Below are positions 9,263 through 18,903 of a stretch of 64,000 nucleotides of DNA, one piece after another (position 1 is the first letter of the stretch; each line of letters begins with the position of its first letter). This DNA is from Winogradskyella aurantiaca (GTDB lineage: Bacteria; Bacteroidota; Bacteroidia; Flavobacteriales; Flavobacteriaceae). The stretch covers positions 310,001 through 374,000 of the forward strand of contig NZ_QKTV01000001.1 in the NCBI RefSeq assembly GCF_003362725.1, given 5' to 3'. The notes beneath the pieces were generated by a model, which was not told where the DNA came from, made no database searches, and saw only the letters and a program-made list of their open reading frames with translations. Position numbers and translations under genes: made by a program.

Positions 9263-10398
9263 TATTCTATCATTTTATAGGCCTCATCGATGTAGATATA
9301 AAAGTCTTCAGGAAAGGAATTAACAACATTTGTACTGCGATGGTGCCCCAACCTTACAACGATGAGGTTGTCCTCGGGAATCGTAATAACATACTGCCCC
9401 AAAATACCACGCATGGCAAAAATGTGCTTGTCCATATAGTCACTAATCCAAAAGCCATAACCGTAGGGCTCACCTTCAAATCTTGAGGTTGTGGCCTTGG
9501 CTACATAACTTGAATCAAGTATTCGCTTCCCATCCCAGACACCATTATCTTTATACAGTTTGCCAAACCTGGCAAAATCCCTGGCATTGCTTGAAATACA
9601 ACAAAAGGCCTTGGCCAGACGATTCTCTTTATCATCCAATTGCCAGAGAGCATTCTGTGAGGCTCCCATGGGTTGCCAGAAACTTTCAGATAGGTAGCTG
9701 GCTAGCGATTTACCAGTGGCTTCCTGGATAACCATTCCCAAGAGTTGGGTGCTGCCGCTTAAGTATTCAAATTCTTGACCAGGCTCATTAACTACTTCCT
9801 GATTTAAGATGACTTCAGCAAGGTCGTCATCATAATTGGCCCTTGCGGTAATTGAAAAAGGACTGGTATAATGTTCTACCCAGTCCAGACCAGAAGCCAT
9901 AGACGCTAGATCACCAACGGTGGTTTTAGCACCTTCGTATTGTGGAATAAAATCACTGATGGGCTGGTCCAACCCCTTAATATAGCCATCCATAACAGCT
10001 TTAGCCATTAAGGAGGAGGTAATACTCTTGGCCATCGAAAAGGAATTGGTCTTTGATCCTTTGCTATACCCTTCGGCGTACCACTCATAATAAATACTAT
10101 CGTTTTTAATAATCATGTAGGCTACTGTTCCAAATTCACTATTCGTATCTATTAGCCTGTTAGTAAGAGTAGCCTTATTATAATCGGGATCTAAAGGCCA
10201 AACATCAGTTTCTGTTCCTTTATATATTGTGTCATTTTCAAAATAGGGATAGTCATCAATAAAGGCAGAAGAGTGTCCTGTAAAGTAGACCACTCTAACC
10301 CCTTTTAAAATGTAATCATAATCAAACATATAAGCCAGAATTACCACAACTGCGATAATTCCAATTAACCATTTAACAATTGACTTAAGTACTTTCAT
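9262..10398 (-). CDS. membrane-anchored serine hydrolase, beta-lactamase (class C)/PBP-like
   Basis: This 378-residue protein begins with one transmembrane segment (about 7-24) that should leave the catalytic domain in the periplasm. The beta-lactamase-family nucleophile motif is SMAK at 121-124. The YxN element appears as YLS at 212-214. A GHH stretch near the C-terminus may stand in for the third (KTG/HxG) motif. Family members include esterases, D-aminopeptidases and penicillin-binding-like enzymes, so the substrate cannot be predicted. A second, only distantly similar member is encoded at 61319-62416. The gene is part of the leftward run below the haem operon, 36 nt after ogt. Confidence 0.87.
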   Translation of the reverse strand: MKVLKSIVKWLIGIIAVVVILAYMFDYDYILKGVRVVYFTGHSSAFIDDYPYFENDTIYKGTETDVWPLDPDYNKATLTNRLIDTNSEFGTVAYMIIKNDSIYYEWYAEGYSKGSKTNSFSMAKSITSSLMAKAVMDGYIKGLDQPISDFIPQYEGAKTTVGDLASMASGLDWVEHYTSPFSITARANYDDDLAEVILNQEVVNEPGQEFEYLSGSTQLLGMVIQEATGKSLASYLSESFWQPMGASQNALWQLDDKENRLAKAFCCISSNARDFARFGKLYKDNGVWDGKRILDSSYVAKATTSRFEGEPYGYGFWISDYMDKHIFAMRGILGQYVITIPEDNLIVVRLGHHRSTNVVNSFPEDFYIYIDEAYKMIE

Positions 10399-10434
10399 AA
10401 TCTGTATTGATGGGTTTACTGAAAATTAGTTCTA

Positions 10435-10908
10435 CTAAAATAAGGATTGTTGCTTTATTGCTCCTTCATGTCTTAGTAACCATTCCTTTCTGTGTAATCC
10501 TCCAGCATATCCTGTAAGACTGCCATCACTTCCAATGACTCTATGACAAGGAATCACAACCCACAAGGGATTTTTCCCATTAGCCCTTGCTACCGCTCTG
10601 ATGGCTTTTGAATTCCCTAATTTTTTTGATAGCTCTAAATAGGACAGTGTTTTACCAAAAGGAATTTTAGAGAGCTCTTGCCAAACACGCTTCTCAAATG
10701 AGGTGCCATCAGGATTGATGGAAAGATCGAAGCTGGTTCTATTGTTATTAAAATAATCTTTTAACTGAATGCTTACTTCAATCAAGGCCTCGGGTATTGA
10801 ACCTGAGACCTCAGGTTGCTCATCCACTATTTTAATGACACTAAGTCCATTGGTATCCCCATGGAGCTCTGCCCAACCTATAGGGGTTTCAATAGCCCAA
10901 TAATCCAT
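10435..10908 (-). CDS. ogt: methylated-DNA--protein-cysteine methyltransferase
   Basis: This is a suicide DNA-repair protein that transfers alkyl groups from O6-alkylguanine to its own cysteine. The 157-residue chain has the active-site motif IPCHRV with nucleophile C121. It also has the preceding RAVARANGKNP helix region (104-113) that contains the family's arginine finger and Asn hinge. There is no AdaA domain, so it is the constitutive Ogt type, not an Ada regulator. It is separated from the upstream CNNM-family gene by one base, which implies co-transcription. Confidence 0.94.
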   Translation of the reverse strand: MDYWAIETPIGWAELHGDTNGLSVIKIVDEQPEVSGSIPEALIEVSIQLKDYFNNNRTSFDLSINPDGTSFEKRVWQELSKIPFGKTLSYLELSKKLGNSKAIRAVARANGKNPLWVVIPCHRVIGSDGSLTGYAGGLHRKEWLLRHEGAIKQQSLF

Positions 10909-10909
10909 G

Positions 10910-12025
10910 TTATTCAGTTGAATCTTGATCTAATATTCCAAGGCGTTTAGCACGTTCTTCCCAGCTTTTGCGCGCCAGAACCTGAAGGTCAGAAACATTA
11001 TCACTCTCGTCCATTATTTCCATGCCAAGGAGTGTTTCAATAACGTCTTCCATGGTTACCAAACCACTAACCGAGCCGTATTCGTCAACAACTAATGCCA
11101 TATGATTGCGACTTTCCACGAGTTTTTCAAATAAAACAGGAATAGATAAACTGCGATTAACTATAATAATGGGTCTCTTGACGTCAGCCAATAGCTTCTT
11201 TCCGTTGCCAAAGGCCATTTCTTTAAAAACATCATCTTTAAGAACCAGTCCCGTAATATTGTCAGGATCCTCGTTATATATAGGAATTCTGGAAAAACGA
11301 ATGTTAGAATTGGCCTTAAAAAAGGATTCGATATCCATGGTTTCGTTTTCCGTCTTCATTACGGTTCTAGGAGTCATAACGTCCTTAGCCTCCACCTCTT
11401 TAAAGGTTAACAAGTTCTTGATCACTTTACTTTCACTGGCCTCAACCACTCCTTCTTCCTGAGCTATTTCCGCCATGGCTACAAAACTCTCTCGCGATAA
11501 AACGGACCCATGACCTTTGCCACCAATTAATTTAGTGGTCAGCTGCAGTAACCATAAAACACCGGTTATTCGTAATGGAAAGATAAGAATCTTCAGTGCC
11601 TTAGTAGTAAAATTAGCTAGCTGTTTCCAGTAAGTGGCTCCTATGGTTTTAGGAATTATTTCTGAAGCCACCAGTATTAAAATGGTCATAACCGTTGAAA
11701 CCAAACCCACCATGACATCTTCGGTAAATTTTATTCCAAACAAATTCCTTGGGGTTGCCCCATATAACTCTGCATAGGCTACTTTTGCCTGAACTCCCAC
11801 AAGAATAGCACCAACCGTATGGGCTATGGTGTTAAGAGTGAGAATGGCAATTAAGGGACGGTCTACATCATTTTTTAAGACTTCAAGATCTGCGGCATAA
11901 GCCTTTCCCTCACTCTTTTTTAAGTTGATAAAGGTTGGTGTAACACTCAGAAGAACCGCTTCGAGAATGGAACATAAGAAGGAAAAGAAAATTGAAATAA
12001 CTGCATAAAAGATTAATAAGCCCAT
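10910..12025 (-). CDS. CNNM/CorC-like membrane protein (DUF21 plus CBS pair)
   Basis: The 371-residue protein has an N-terminal DUF21/CNNM transmembrane domain (about 1-175, four hydrophobic helices). A CBS-domain pair follows (about 200-335), with the VVDEYGSVSGLVTMEDVIE segment typical of CorC/HlyC-type proteins. It lacks the C-terminal CorC_HlyC domain that many relatives carry, so it is a short form. Family members are linked to magnesium or cobalt efflux; older names call them hemolysins. CBS pairs usually bind adenine nucleotides and gate the membrane part. Confidence 0.9.
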   Translation of the reverse strand: MGLLIFYAVISIFFSFLCSILEAVLLSVTPTFINLKKSEGKAYAADLEVLKNDVDRPLIAILTLNTIAHTVGAILVGVQAKVAYAELYGATPRNLFGIKFTEDVMVGLVSTVMTILILVASEIIPKTIGATYWKQLANFTTKALKILIFPLRITGVLWLLQLTTKLIGGKGHGSVLSRESFVAMAEIAQEEGVVEASESKVIKNLLTFKEVEAKDVMTPRTVMKTENETMDIESFFKANSNIRFSRIPIYNEDPDNITGLVLKDDVFKEMAFGNGKKLLADVKRPIIIVNRSLSIPVLFEKLVESRNHMALVVDEYGSVSGLVTMEDVIETLLGMEIMDESDNVSDLQVLARKSWEERAKRLGILDQDSTE

Positions 12026-12077
12026 TAACTCGGAATATGTTTCAGCTAAGTTAAAAAAATGGGCAAATAATCTTGTG

Positions 12078-12944
12078 TTATCGCACCACTAAGAACACCC
12101 CTCCTGTAATTGATGGATTCGCTGCTATGATTCTACCAAATAAGGCTGACGTATAGTTAAAAGAAATCCCAACCTTATTAGAAATGTAATAGGCTAGCTC
12201 ACCGCCTAAGTTGAGGTATTCTACATTATTAGCAAAGATATTCCCTTGAGCGTTTTCAGCGGATCTTGTACCATTTCTTAAGGAAGAGTTCAGATCTGTT
12301 TTAACAATCAGCCATAATTTTTGCTTTATAATATTGGATCCAATTTCTGCCCCTGTTTTAAATTCATCTGAAAAACCATTGGTTCTATTGTTAAATCCGG
12401 CATACGCTTTACCGTAGGAGTTGAGGTTTCCAATTTTAAATGACGTACCAATATTTAGTTGCAATAATTGATTGAATTCGCCATCACCTGTCTGGAAACT
12501 TCCATCAGAACCGCCAGCATCTTCACCAGTTGGAAGCCCAAGTTTCAAGGTAGCTGACAGTGACCAACTTTTCTGTCTCCAGAGTCTGTAGATGAAGCCA
12601 ACATCAATATCCCCAATTGAATTCACTGCCTCACCAGGTCTAATAACTTCTCCTGTTGTTCCAGAAACGATAGCGTTTTGTGCAGTACGGGCAAAGAATG
12701 GGACATAAGCCATGACATTGAGCTTGTCGGTGATACCATATTCCCCAAAAAAATTGGTATTAAAATAGGTACGAGTGGCATTAGGATCAATATTTCCAGT
12801 ATCTGTAAAATGTTGATCGGTTTTTAAATACCAGGCGGATAGTTTATAATAGCCTTTACCCTTAGGCTTGGTCCATTGCCCATAGCTAGAGTTAAGACTA
12901 AGGCATAGGAATGCTATGTATACGAATGTATGTTGCTTTCTCAT
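12078..12944 (-). CDS. predicted outer-membrane beta-barrel protein, MetA-phenol/porin-like
   Basis: The 288-residue protein has a clear signal peptide (MRKQHTFVYIAFLCLSLNSSYG, cleaved near 22). It continues with alternating hydrophobic/aromatic strands and a C-terminal aromatic/hydrophobic end, as expected of an outer-membrane barrel. The YGITDKLNVMAYVPFF stretch and the GLPTGEDAGGSDGSFQTGDG region resemble the family labelled MetA-pathway of phenol degradation, whose members are small-molecule porin-like barrels. It starts 20 nt after the Big2-DM13 lipoprotein gene, so the two envelope proteins probably share a transcript and perhaps a function. Confidence 0.7.
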   Translation of the reverse strand: MRKQHTFVYIAFLCLSLNSSYGQWTKPKGKGYYKLSAWYLKTDQHFTDTGNIDPNATRTYFNTNFFGEYGITDKLNVMAYVPFFARTAQNAIVSGTTGEVIRPGEAVNSIGDIDVGFIYRLWRQKSWSLSATLKLGLPTGEDAGGSDGSFQTGDGEFNQLLQLNIGTSFKIGNLNSYGKAYAGFNNRTNGFSDEFKTGAEIGSNIIKQKLWLIVKTDLNSSLRNGTRSAENAQGNIFANNVEYLNLGGELAYYISNKVGISFNYTSALFGRIIAANPSITGGVFLVVR

Positions 12945-12964
12945 AGTAATAAATTGAATTGGAT

Positions 12965-13663
12965 TTAGTCGTCTAATATTTCACCGTCACCAACCTTCAC
13001 ATTAAAAGGTTTGCACCAGTAAAGCAAATAACTATAATCATTTATTCCGGTATTTGGAATACTGTAATTGTGCGAACCATTAAAGGTTTCTACAGCGCCA
13101 ACTTCATAGGCACTTCCAATGGAATTTGGATTATTAGACAAGTATAAATAAAGCCCAGGAAGCGCTGTTGATGCCCGATAATCATCATCGATTTCAAGAA
13201 TCAGATCTTCTCCACTTTGAGTTTCAATTAGTGTAAACGAACCTTCAAGAAGGTAGCTGCTTGTAGTTCTAATAGTACCCGATTTCTGTTCTGTTACTGG
13301 CATTGAAGTGGTCTCACCTTCTACTATATTAATATTAAACGTCTCTTGAATATTATCATTTTGTGTGCTTACCGCTGCAGTGATAGAAACTTGACCAACC
13401 GCGAGCGGCGTCAGCAAACCAGAAGATGAAATGGTTGCAATACTTAGGTCAGATGATGACCAACTAACGTTTACAGTATTATCAGGCTCCCCAACATTAT
13501 TGAAATAAGTAACATTAAATTGGTAGTCTTCTGATAGACTAACTTCTTCTACTGGATTTAGGATACGAAGCTCAGCTTCTATAAAGTCGTCAATCACGTC
13601 TTCCCCGATGCAGGAAGTGACGATAAGTAATAGGAAAAGAACCCTTGAAAATTTGATCATCAT
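12965..13663 (-). CDS. lipoprotein with Big2 domain and DM13 (predicted redox) domain
   Basis: The 232-residue protein starts with a lipoprotein signal ending at VTSC (C18). A bacterial Ig-like Big2 domain follows (about 32-115; the SWSSSD...ATISSSGLLTPLAVGQVSITA core). Residues about 126-232 match the DM13 pattern: LPGLYLYLSN (168-177), G-x-x-x-Y-x-IP (196-203) and the near-invariant cysteine in YWCKPFNVKVG (C217). DM13 is described in the literature as an electron-transfer-related domain whose cysteine may act as a thiol or bind a prosthetic group such as haem. It should be tethered to an envelope membrane. It lies 75 bases after hemB, on the same strand. Domain calls are from pattern memory and need a profile search. 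The ORF can also start one codon later. Confidence 0.8.
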   Translation of the reverse strand: MMIKFSRVLFLLLIVTSCIGEDVIDDFIEAELRILNPVEEVSLSEDYQFNVTYFNNVGEPDNTVNVSWSSSDLSIATISSSGLLTPLAVGQVSITAAVSTQNDNIQETFNINIVEGETTSMPVTEQKSGTIRTTSSYLLEGSFTLIETQSGEDLILEIDDDYRASTALPGLYLYLSNNPNSIGSAYEVGAVETFNGSHNYSIPNTGINDYSYLLYWCKPFNVKVGDGEILDD

Positions 13664-13738
13664 TGCTTTTTGCTTTTAGGAATAGTCTAAAAACAATGGT
13701 TTCCTTACAGAGGACTCTTAAAAATTTAACGAATTCTA

Positions 13739-14731
13739 TTAAGAATGTAATAATCGAACTGCATCTTTAGCGAAGTAAGAAGCGATGATATCCGCCCCAG
13801 CTCTTTTAATAGCAATTAACTGTTCCATCATAACAGCATCGTGTTCTAACCAGCCTTTTTCAGCTGCAGCCTTTAGCATAGCATACTCGCCAGACACCTG
13901 ATAAACGCTAACTGGAACGTCAAAACTTTGTTTAATTGATGAAACGATGTCAAGATAACACAAGCCCGGTTTTACCATTACTATATCTGCTCCTTCATCA
14001 ATATCCATTTCAGTTTCTCTTAAGGCCTCATCTCTATTGGCAAAATCCATTTGGTAGGTCTTCTTGTCTTTTGGAACATCTGTTACGTTAACAGGGGCGG
14101 AATCTAAGGCATCTCTAAATGGTCCATAATAGGCAGATGCGTATTTGGCCGAATAACTCATAATTCCAGTGTCAACAAAATTGGACTGGTCCAAAACCTC
14201 TCTTATGGCAAGGATTCTACCGTCCATCATATCGCTTGGTGCTACAAAATTCGCTCCAGCTTCAGCATGAGAAATACTCATTTCTGCAAGTACCTCAACT
14301 GTTGCATCGTTGATAATTTTACCATTTTCAACAATACCATCATGACCAAAAGAAGAAAAAGGGTCCAGGGCAACATCAGTCATGACCAACATATCAGGAC
14401 AGGTATCCTTAATTAACTTAACAGCGCGCTGCATTAGACCATTAGGGTTTAAAGCCTCAGTTCCCTTGTTATCTTTTAAATTATCGTCCACCTTCACAAA
14501 GAGTAATACAGAACGAAGGCCAAGATTCCAAAGATCCAGAACTTCGGTTTTTAAAAGGTCCAAAGAGTATCGGTAGTAGTTAGGCATGGATGGGATTTCA
14601 TCTTTTACACCAGAGCCTTCTACAATGAATAAGGGGACTAGAAAATCATTGGCTGTAATAATGGTCTCTCTAACAAGACCGCGAATAACTGAATTGGATC
14701 GTAATCGTCTATTTCGTCGAATCGGAAACAT
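13739..14731 (-). CDS. hemB: porphobilinogen synthase (delta-aminolevulinate dehydratase)
   Basis: This enzyme condenses two 5-aminolevulinate molecules to porphobilinogen. The 330-residue chain has both active-site lysines: K196 in SYSAKYASAYYGPF and K254 in VMVKPG. The metal-site segment reads DVALDPFSSFGHDG, without the three cysteines of zinc-type enzymes, so it should be the magnesium-responsive type. It is the last haem gene of the leftward operon, 11 nt after the DUF4421 gene. Confidence 0.97.
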   Translation of the reverse strand: MFPIRRNRRLRSNSVIRGLVRETIITANDFLVPLFIVEGSGVKDEIPSMPNYYRYSLDLLKTEVLDLWNLGLRSVLLFVKVDDNLKDNKGTEALNPNGLMQRAVKLIKDTCPDMLVMTDVALDPFSSFGHDGIVENGKIINDATVEVLAEMSISHAEAGANFVAPSDMMDGRILAIREVLDQSNFVDTGIMSYSAKYASAYYGPFRDALDSAPVNVTDVPKDKKTYQMDFANRDEALRETEMDIDEGADIVMVKPGLCYLDIVSSIKQSFDVPVSVYQVSGEYAMLKAAAEKGWLEHDAVMMEQLIAIKRAGADIIASYFAKDAVRLLHS

Positions 14732-14742
14732 ATAAGATGTAT

Positions 14743-15720
14743 TTATAAACCTAATTTTTTGTTGAAGTCATCGCCTGTTTTTACCATAAATCTTGGAGCT
14801 TTAAAACGATAGCCAATAAAAACCTGAAGATACGGAATATCGTCCTGAACATACGTGCTACGATCGAAATTATGGTTTAATATTAAGTAGCTGTAATGGG
14901 CTCCTAGGTAAAAATTGTTTTTGTCGTAAACAACAGAGGCTCTAAAGTTCAATTCAGTTAATAAAGAACTTAGAGATTCATCATCAGATTTAGTAATGTT
15001 AAGTCCTAATCCTGCAGAGCCTCCAGCGGAAAGAAGAATGTTTTTTGAAGGCACAAAATTATAGTAGTAAGCTGGTGCCAGAGCCATGTCATAGGAATAA
15101 ATATCCTCATTGATACCTTCACTTTTTAACTCATAGTCGGTGTAATAAAAGAAAAAATTAGGGATAAAACTCCCCGCACTCACCAACTGTTTTTCATCCT
15201 GCGATACAATAGCCCGAAATGAGAAATCCTTATTCAGAATATAAGAAAGCGTTCCACCTGTTTTTCGTGTTTTAAAATTGGGGAAATACTCATTTATATC
15301 TAGTTCTGGAACATCAATAAAAAAGCCTTTCTCTTTATAAAGTTGGAAGTTCACCATCCACTGCCCTAAAAAGGTGCGCAAATTAAGATTTTGCAATTCT
15401 GAGTTTTGGTTGTCCCTGTTTTCAGTGAGAAATTTTGGAGCAAATGAATACGAAATAATAATCGATCTGAACGCAGCGGAAAAACCCAGTTGATTCTGTT
15501 TGTTAGGAATAAGTGTAAAATCAATGCCTTGATTTTTATCTGAAAAATTGAACGTGTTGGAGGTGCTTATAAAATAGGCTCTTAGTGTAATTTTATTGGG
15601 GAAATAAATTTTACGAACCAAACTATCGTTTTCAGAAGCACCTTTAACTTCAACTTGTCCAAAACTCAAAAAAAAGCTGAAGCCTAAAAGGATTAATGAT
15701 ATTTTAATCCTTAAACCCAA
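14743..15720 (-). CDS. DUF4421-like secreted/outer-membrane protein
   Basis: The 325-residue protein has a signal peptide (about 1-21, ending SFFLSFG). Its strand-rich body is full of aromatic residues, as in a barrel (for example PNKITLRAY and HYSYLILNHNF). The opening SLVRKIYFPNKITLRAYFIS and the general pattern resemble the Bacteroidota family DUF4421, of unknown function. Its start overlaps the end of hemF by 10 bases, so translation is probably coupled to it, and hemB follows 11 nt later. A role in haem or porphyrin handling in the envelope is possible from context only. Confidence 0.72.
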   Translation of the reverse strand: MGLRIKISLILLGFSFFLSFGQVEVKGASENDSLVRKIYFPNKITLRAYFISTSNTFNFSDKNQGIDFTLIPNKQNQLGFSAAFRSIIISYSFAPKFLTENRDNQNSELQNLNLRTFLGQWMVNFQLYKEKGFFIDVPELDINEYFPNFKTRKTGGTLSYILNKDFSFRAIVSQDEKQLVSAGSFIPNFFFYYTDYELKSEGINEDIYSYDMALAPAYYYNFVPSKNILLSAGGSAGLGLNITKSDDESLSSLLTELNFRASVVYDKNNFYLGAHYSYLILNHNFDRSTYVQDDIPYLQVFIGYRFKAPRFMVKTGDDFNKKLGL

Positions 15721-16616
15721 TTCTTTGGTTTTTTTAGAACTTCAATCAGTCTTTCTTCCTCACTGCCAGCCTTTGGGTAATGGTCATACACCCATTGTGC
15801 ATGAGGAGGTAGACTCATTAAAATACTTTCAATACGCCCGTTTGTTTTAAGGCCAAACAAGGTACCCTTATCATGAACCAAATTAAATTCCACGTACCTT
15901 CCACGTCTAATTTCCTGCCAGTCACGTTGTTCTTTAGAATACTCGAGATCTTTACGCTGCTCCACAATGGGTACGTAGGCATCTAAGAAACTATTGCCAA
16001 CTTCGGTAACAAAGTCGTACCATTGATTCATGGACATGTGTTCAGATGCTTTACAATAATCAAAAAACAAGCCGCCTACACCCCGGGCTTCATTTCGGTG
16101 TGCATTCCAGAAATACGCATCGCAGCGCGACTTATATTTAGAATAGAAGTCTTTATCATGAAGGTCACAGGCATTTTTACAGATACTGTGAAAGTGGATC
16201 GCATCTTCGTCAAACAAGTAATACGGGGTTAAATCTTGTCCCCCACCGAACCACTGGTCAACTATTTCCCCGTCTTTATTGTACATTTCAAAATAGCGCC
16301 AATTCGCATGAACCGTTGGTACCATTGGGTTCTTGGGATGCAGCACCAAACTTAACCCACAGGCAAAAAAATCAGCTTCAGACACTCCAAAATGCTGTTG
16401 CATGGATTTAGGTAATTCTCCATGAACTGCCGATATATTAACGCCTCCTTTTTCAAATACACCTCCATTTTCTATAACACGTGTGCGACCACCACCCCCT
16501 TCTGCACGTTTCCAGATATCTTCTTTAAACCTGGCAGTTCCATCTAATGTTTCTAGAGAGCTGGTTATACGATCTTGAAGATCTTGAATGTAATTGTAAA
16601 ATTGATCTTTTAACAT
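15711..16616 (-). CDS. hemF: oxygen-dependent coproporphyrinogen III oxidase
   Basis: HemF decarboxylates two propionates of coproporphyrinogen III to give protoporphyrinogen IX, using O2. The 301-residue length is standard. Conserved family segments are present: GGGRTRVIENGGVFEKGGVN near 37-56, SLVLHPKNPMVPTVHANWRYF, WFGGGQDLTPYYL, GVGGLFFDY and RRGRYVEFNLVHDKGTLFGL. The choice of the aerobic enzyme fits an oxygen-respiring marine flavobacterium. It sits 5 nt after the GNAT gene in the haem operon. Confidence 0.98.
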   Translation of the reverse strand: MLKDQFYNYIQDLQDRITSSLETLDGTARFKEDIWKRAEGGGGRTRVIENGGVFEKGGVNISAVHGELPKSMQQHFGVSEADFFACGLSLVLHPKNPMVPTVHANWRYFEMYNKDGEIVDQWFGGGQDLTPYYLFDEDAIHFHSICKNACDLHDKDFYSKYKSRCDAYFWNAHRNEARGVGGLFFDYCKASEHMSMNQWYDFVTEVGNSFLDAYVPIVEQRKDLEYSKEQRDWQEIRRGRYVEFNLVHDKGTLFGLKTNGRIESILMSLPPHAQWVYDHYPKAGSEEERLIEVLKKPKNWV

Positions 16617-16621
16617 GTTTC

Positions 16622-17155
16622 TTAAGGTAATTCTAGTTCGTATAATTCCATATCCATTGCAGGCTTACCAGGGGGTTCAAATACCTTTGGGAGGGTTTTT
16701 ATCCATTTGAACTGGCATTTTTCTGCAACTCTTATACTCCCTTTATTCTCCTCGTTGACTATAATCTGAAACGTTTTAATACCGATTTCTTTTTGGAAAT
16801 CCTTAATTAATCTTTTGATAGTGAAGCTAATAATACCCTTGCCTGTATAACGGTAGTCCATGGCATAGGCAAATTCGGCTTGTTTTTTATCCAGATCAAT
16901 ATTCTTTAGATATACCAGACCTATCAGTAATCTCGAAGGGTTTGTTTTAATTGTATATAAAAACTCCTCTTGTTTTTGAATGCCTTTGAGTTTGGCGTCT
17001 ACAAAAATACGAGAGAGAGTGGGGTCTAAATTCTGTGCCACAGTCACAGGCAAGTACTTTCTAAATCGCTCTTCATTTGAAACAATGAAGTTGCAAATTT
17101 TCCAAGCATCAGTATCCTTAAGGAGGGCTATTTCTATGTCTGGATTATCTTGCAT
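16622..17155 (-). CDS. GNAT-family N-acetyltransferase (RimJ/RimL-like)
   Basis: The 177-residue protein has a GNAT layout. A beta-hairpin region (LIGLVYLKNIDLDKKQAEFAYAMD) is followed by the acetyl-CoA loop region YRYTGKGIISFTIKRLI (about 101-118), then FQIIVNEENKGSIRVAEKCQFKW, the hallmark NxxSxxVAEKxGF block of RimJ/RimL proteins. It probably acetylates an amino group on a protein or small molecule. It overlaps the EI24 gene upstream by 11 bases and hemF follows by 5 nt, so it is embedded in the haem operon. The acceptor substrate is unknown. Confidence 0.86.
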   Translation of the reverse strand: MQDNPDIEIALLKDTDAWKICNFIVSNEERFRKYLPVTVAQNLDPTLSRIFVDAKLKGIQKQEEFLYTIKTNPSRLLIGLVYLKNIDLDKKQAEFAYAMDYRYTGKGIISFTIKRLIKDFQKEIGIKTFQIIVNEENKGSIRVAEKCQFKWIKTLPKVFEPPGKPAMDMELYELELP

Positions 17156-17885
17156 CGACGGGCTTATTATTCAGTAATCGAACTGTAGACACTGAAGCAG
17201 CAGTAACCGAAAAGGGAAGAACCATTAAAACCCCGACAAAAGGCACTAATAGTAGCAAAAGAAAGCCAATGCCATTTCCAACCGCAACAGCTCTGTTTTT
17301 ACGTACAAATTTAATACTATCACGGTAGGTCAGATGCCGTTCTAAGGTGTAGTCCATATTTCCAAAGCCAGCGTAATATGCTTGGACTAGAAACAATAGT
17401 GCTGTAGAAAAAATATTGACTATAGGTATTAGTTTAAGTAATAGAATAGGAATTGTGATTAAGAGCTCTAAAATCAAGTTGCGTCCATTTATTCTAATAC
17501 CTCGCCAAAGTTGCGACATGAAATTGGTTTGTCTGCTGGTGCTATTAGATCTACCAGTTAGGTGCGATTCAATTTTTTCGGACACAGGACTCATAAAAGG
17601 TGCCGACAGGGCCATGACAACGTGCTTGAAAATTATAAGCCCAATGGCTAGAATAATGATGGCACTCATGATTGTAGAAAAGGTAGTAAAAGCAGATTTA
17701 CCCCAATCCCACCCCCAAATCTCAGAAATCCAAGAACCTAAATTATCTGATAGGCCATAGGCTGAAATTGCAATTGTGGTAGCAATGAAGACACTAATTA
17801 TTATGGGGATTGTAAAATATTTCCACAATCCAAGTTTTGATATAAGAGTGAGACTTTCTGTGTATTCTTGAAGTCCTTTAAACAT
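17145..17885 (-). CDS. EI24/CysZ-like integral membrane protein
   Basis: The 246-residue protein has several hydrophobic helices (about 22-45, 72-92, 137-165 and 205-230). It has the [20 protein letters not shown] motif characteristic of the EI24 (etoposide-induced 2.4/CysZ) family, and a [30 protein letters not shown] stretch near the end. Some EI24 proteins (CysZ) transport sulfate, but the flavobacterial group found beside haem genes has no assigned function. The gene overlaps hemE by 8 bases and the GNAT gene by 11 bases, which indicates tight translational coupling inside the haem operon. Confidence 0.85.
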   Translation of the reverse strand: MFKGLQEYTESLTLISKLGLWKYFTIPIIISVFIATTIAISAYGLSDNLGSWISEIWGWDWGKSAFTTFSTIMSAIIILAIGLIIFKHVVMALSAPFMSPVSEKIESHLTGRSNSTSRQTNFMSQLWRGIRINGRNLILELLITIPILLLKLIPIVNIFSTALLFLVQAYYAGFGNMDYTLERHLTYRDSIKFVRKNRAVAVGNGIGFLLLLLVPFVGVLMVLPFSVTAASVSTVRLLNNKPVDAR

Positions 17886-18903
17886 TGTATTCCTTTACAG
17901 CGTCAATAAAAGCCTTGGCGTTATCTAATGGGATATTTGGTAATATACCGTGACCTAAATTTACAATGTATTTGTCTTTTCCAAAGGCATCAATCATTTC
18001 AGTAACCATTTGCTTGATTACTTTTGGCGGGGATAGTAGTCTGGAAGGATCAAAATTCCCCTGTAAGGTAATCTTACCTCCGGTTAACTGACGTGCAAAT
18101 TCTGGGGAACAAGTCCAGTCAATTCCCAATGCAGCAGCATTGGATCTAGACATATCTTCTAAGGCAAACCAACATCCTTTCCCAAAAGCTATCACTGGGG
18201 CCTCATCTTTTAAGGCTTCTATGATCTGATTGATATACTGCCAAGAGAATTCCTGATAATCTACAGGTGACAACATTCCTCCCCAAGAATCAAAAATCTG
18301 GACCGCATTACACCCTGCAGCAACTTTAGCTTTTAAATAGGCAATGGTCGTATCGGTTATTTTTTGTAGGAGTTCGTGGGCCGCTACAGGATTGGTAAAA
18401 CAAAACTGCTTAGCCTTGTCAAAGTTTTTACTGCCTTGACCTTGAACACAATAACAGAGGATGGTCCATGGTGAGCCAGCGAATCCTATTAACGGGATGT
18501 CATTATTAAGCAGTTCTTTAGTGGCTTTAATAGCATCCATAACGTAACCTAAACTATCATCAATATCTGGAATGATGACGTTTTTTACATCTTCAGAGGA
18601 TCTAATAGGACTGGGTAAATATGGACCAAAGTTAGGTTTCATCTCTACCTCGATGTTCATGGCTTGAGGAATTACCAGAATATCAGAAAATAATATGGCA
18701 GCATCCATTCCATACCTTCTAATCGGTTGTACGGTGATCTCACTTGCCAATTCTGGGGTACGACATCTTGTAAAGAAGTCGTACTTTTCTTTAATGGCCA
18801 TAAATTCTGGTAAGTATCGACCGGCTTGACGCATCATCCATACTGGTGGGCGTTCAGCGGTGTCTCCTTTTAAAGCTCTTAGATATAAATCGTTTTTAAT
18901 CAT
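17878..18903 (-). CDS. hemE: uroporphyrinogen decarboxylase
   Basis: HemE removes four acetate carboxyls from uroporphyrinogen III to give coproporphyrinogen III. The 341-residue protein has the N-terminal substrate-binding motif [16 protein letters not shown] with its conserved arginines. It also has [11 protein letters not shown] (catalytic aspartate), GFAGSPWTI and, near the C-terminus, [11 protein letters not shown]. Its start overlaps the hemCD stop by 4 bases (ATGA type). Confidence 0.98.
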   Translation of the reverse strand: MIKNDLYLRALKGDTAERPPVWMMRQAGRYLPEFMAIKEKYDFFTRCRTPELASEITVQPIRRYGMDAAILFSDILVIPQAMNIEVEMKPNFGPYLPSPIRSSEDVKNVIIPDIDDSLGYVMDAIKATKELLNNDIPLIGFAGSPWTILCYCVQGQGSKNFDKAKQFCFTNPVAAHELLQKITDTTIAYLKAKVAAGCNAVQIFDSWGGMLSPVDYQEFSWQYINQIIEALKDEAPVIAFGKGCWFALEDMSRSNAAALGIDWTCSPEFARQLTGGKITLQGNFDPSRLLSPPKVIKQMVTEMIDAFGKDKYIVNLGHGILPNIPLDNAKAFIDAVKEYNV

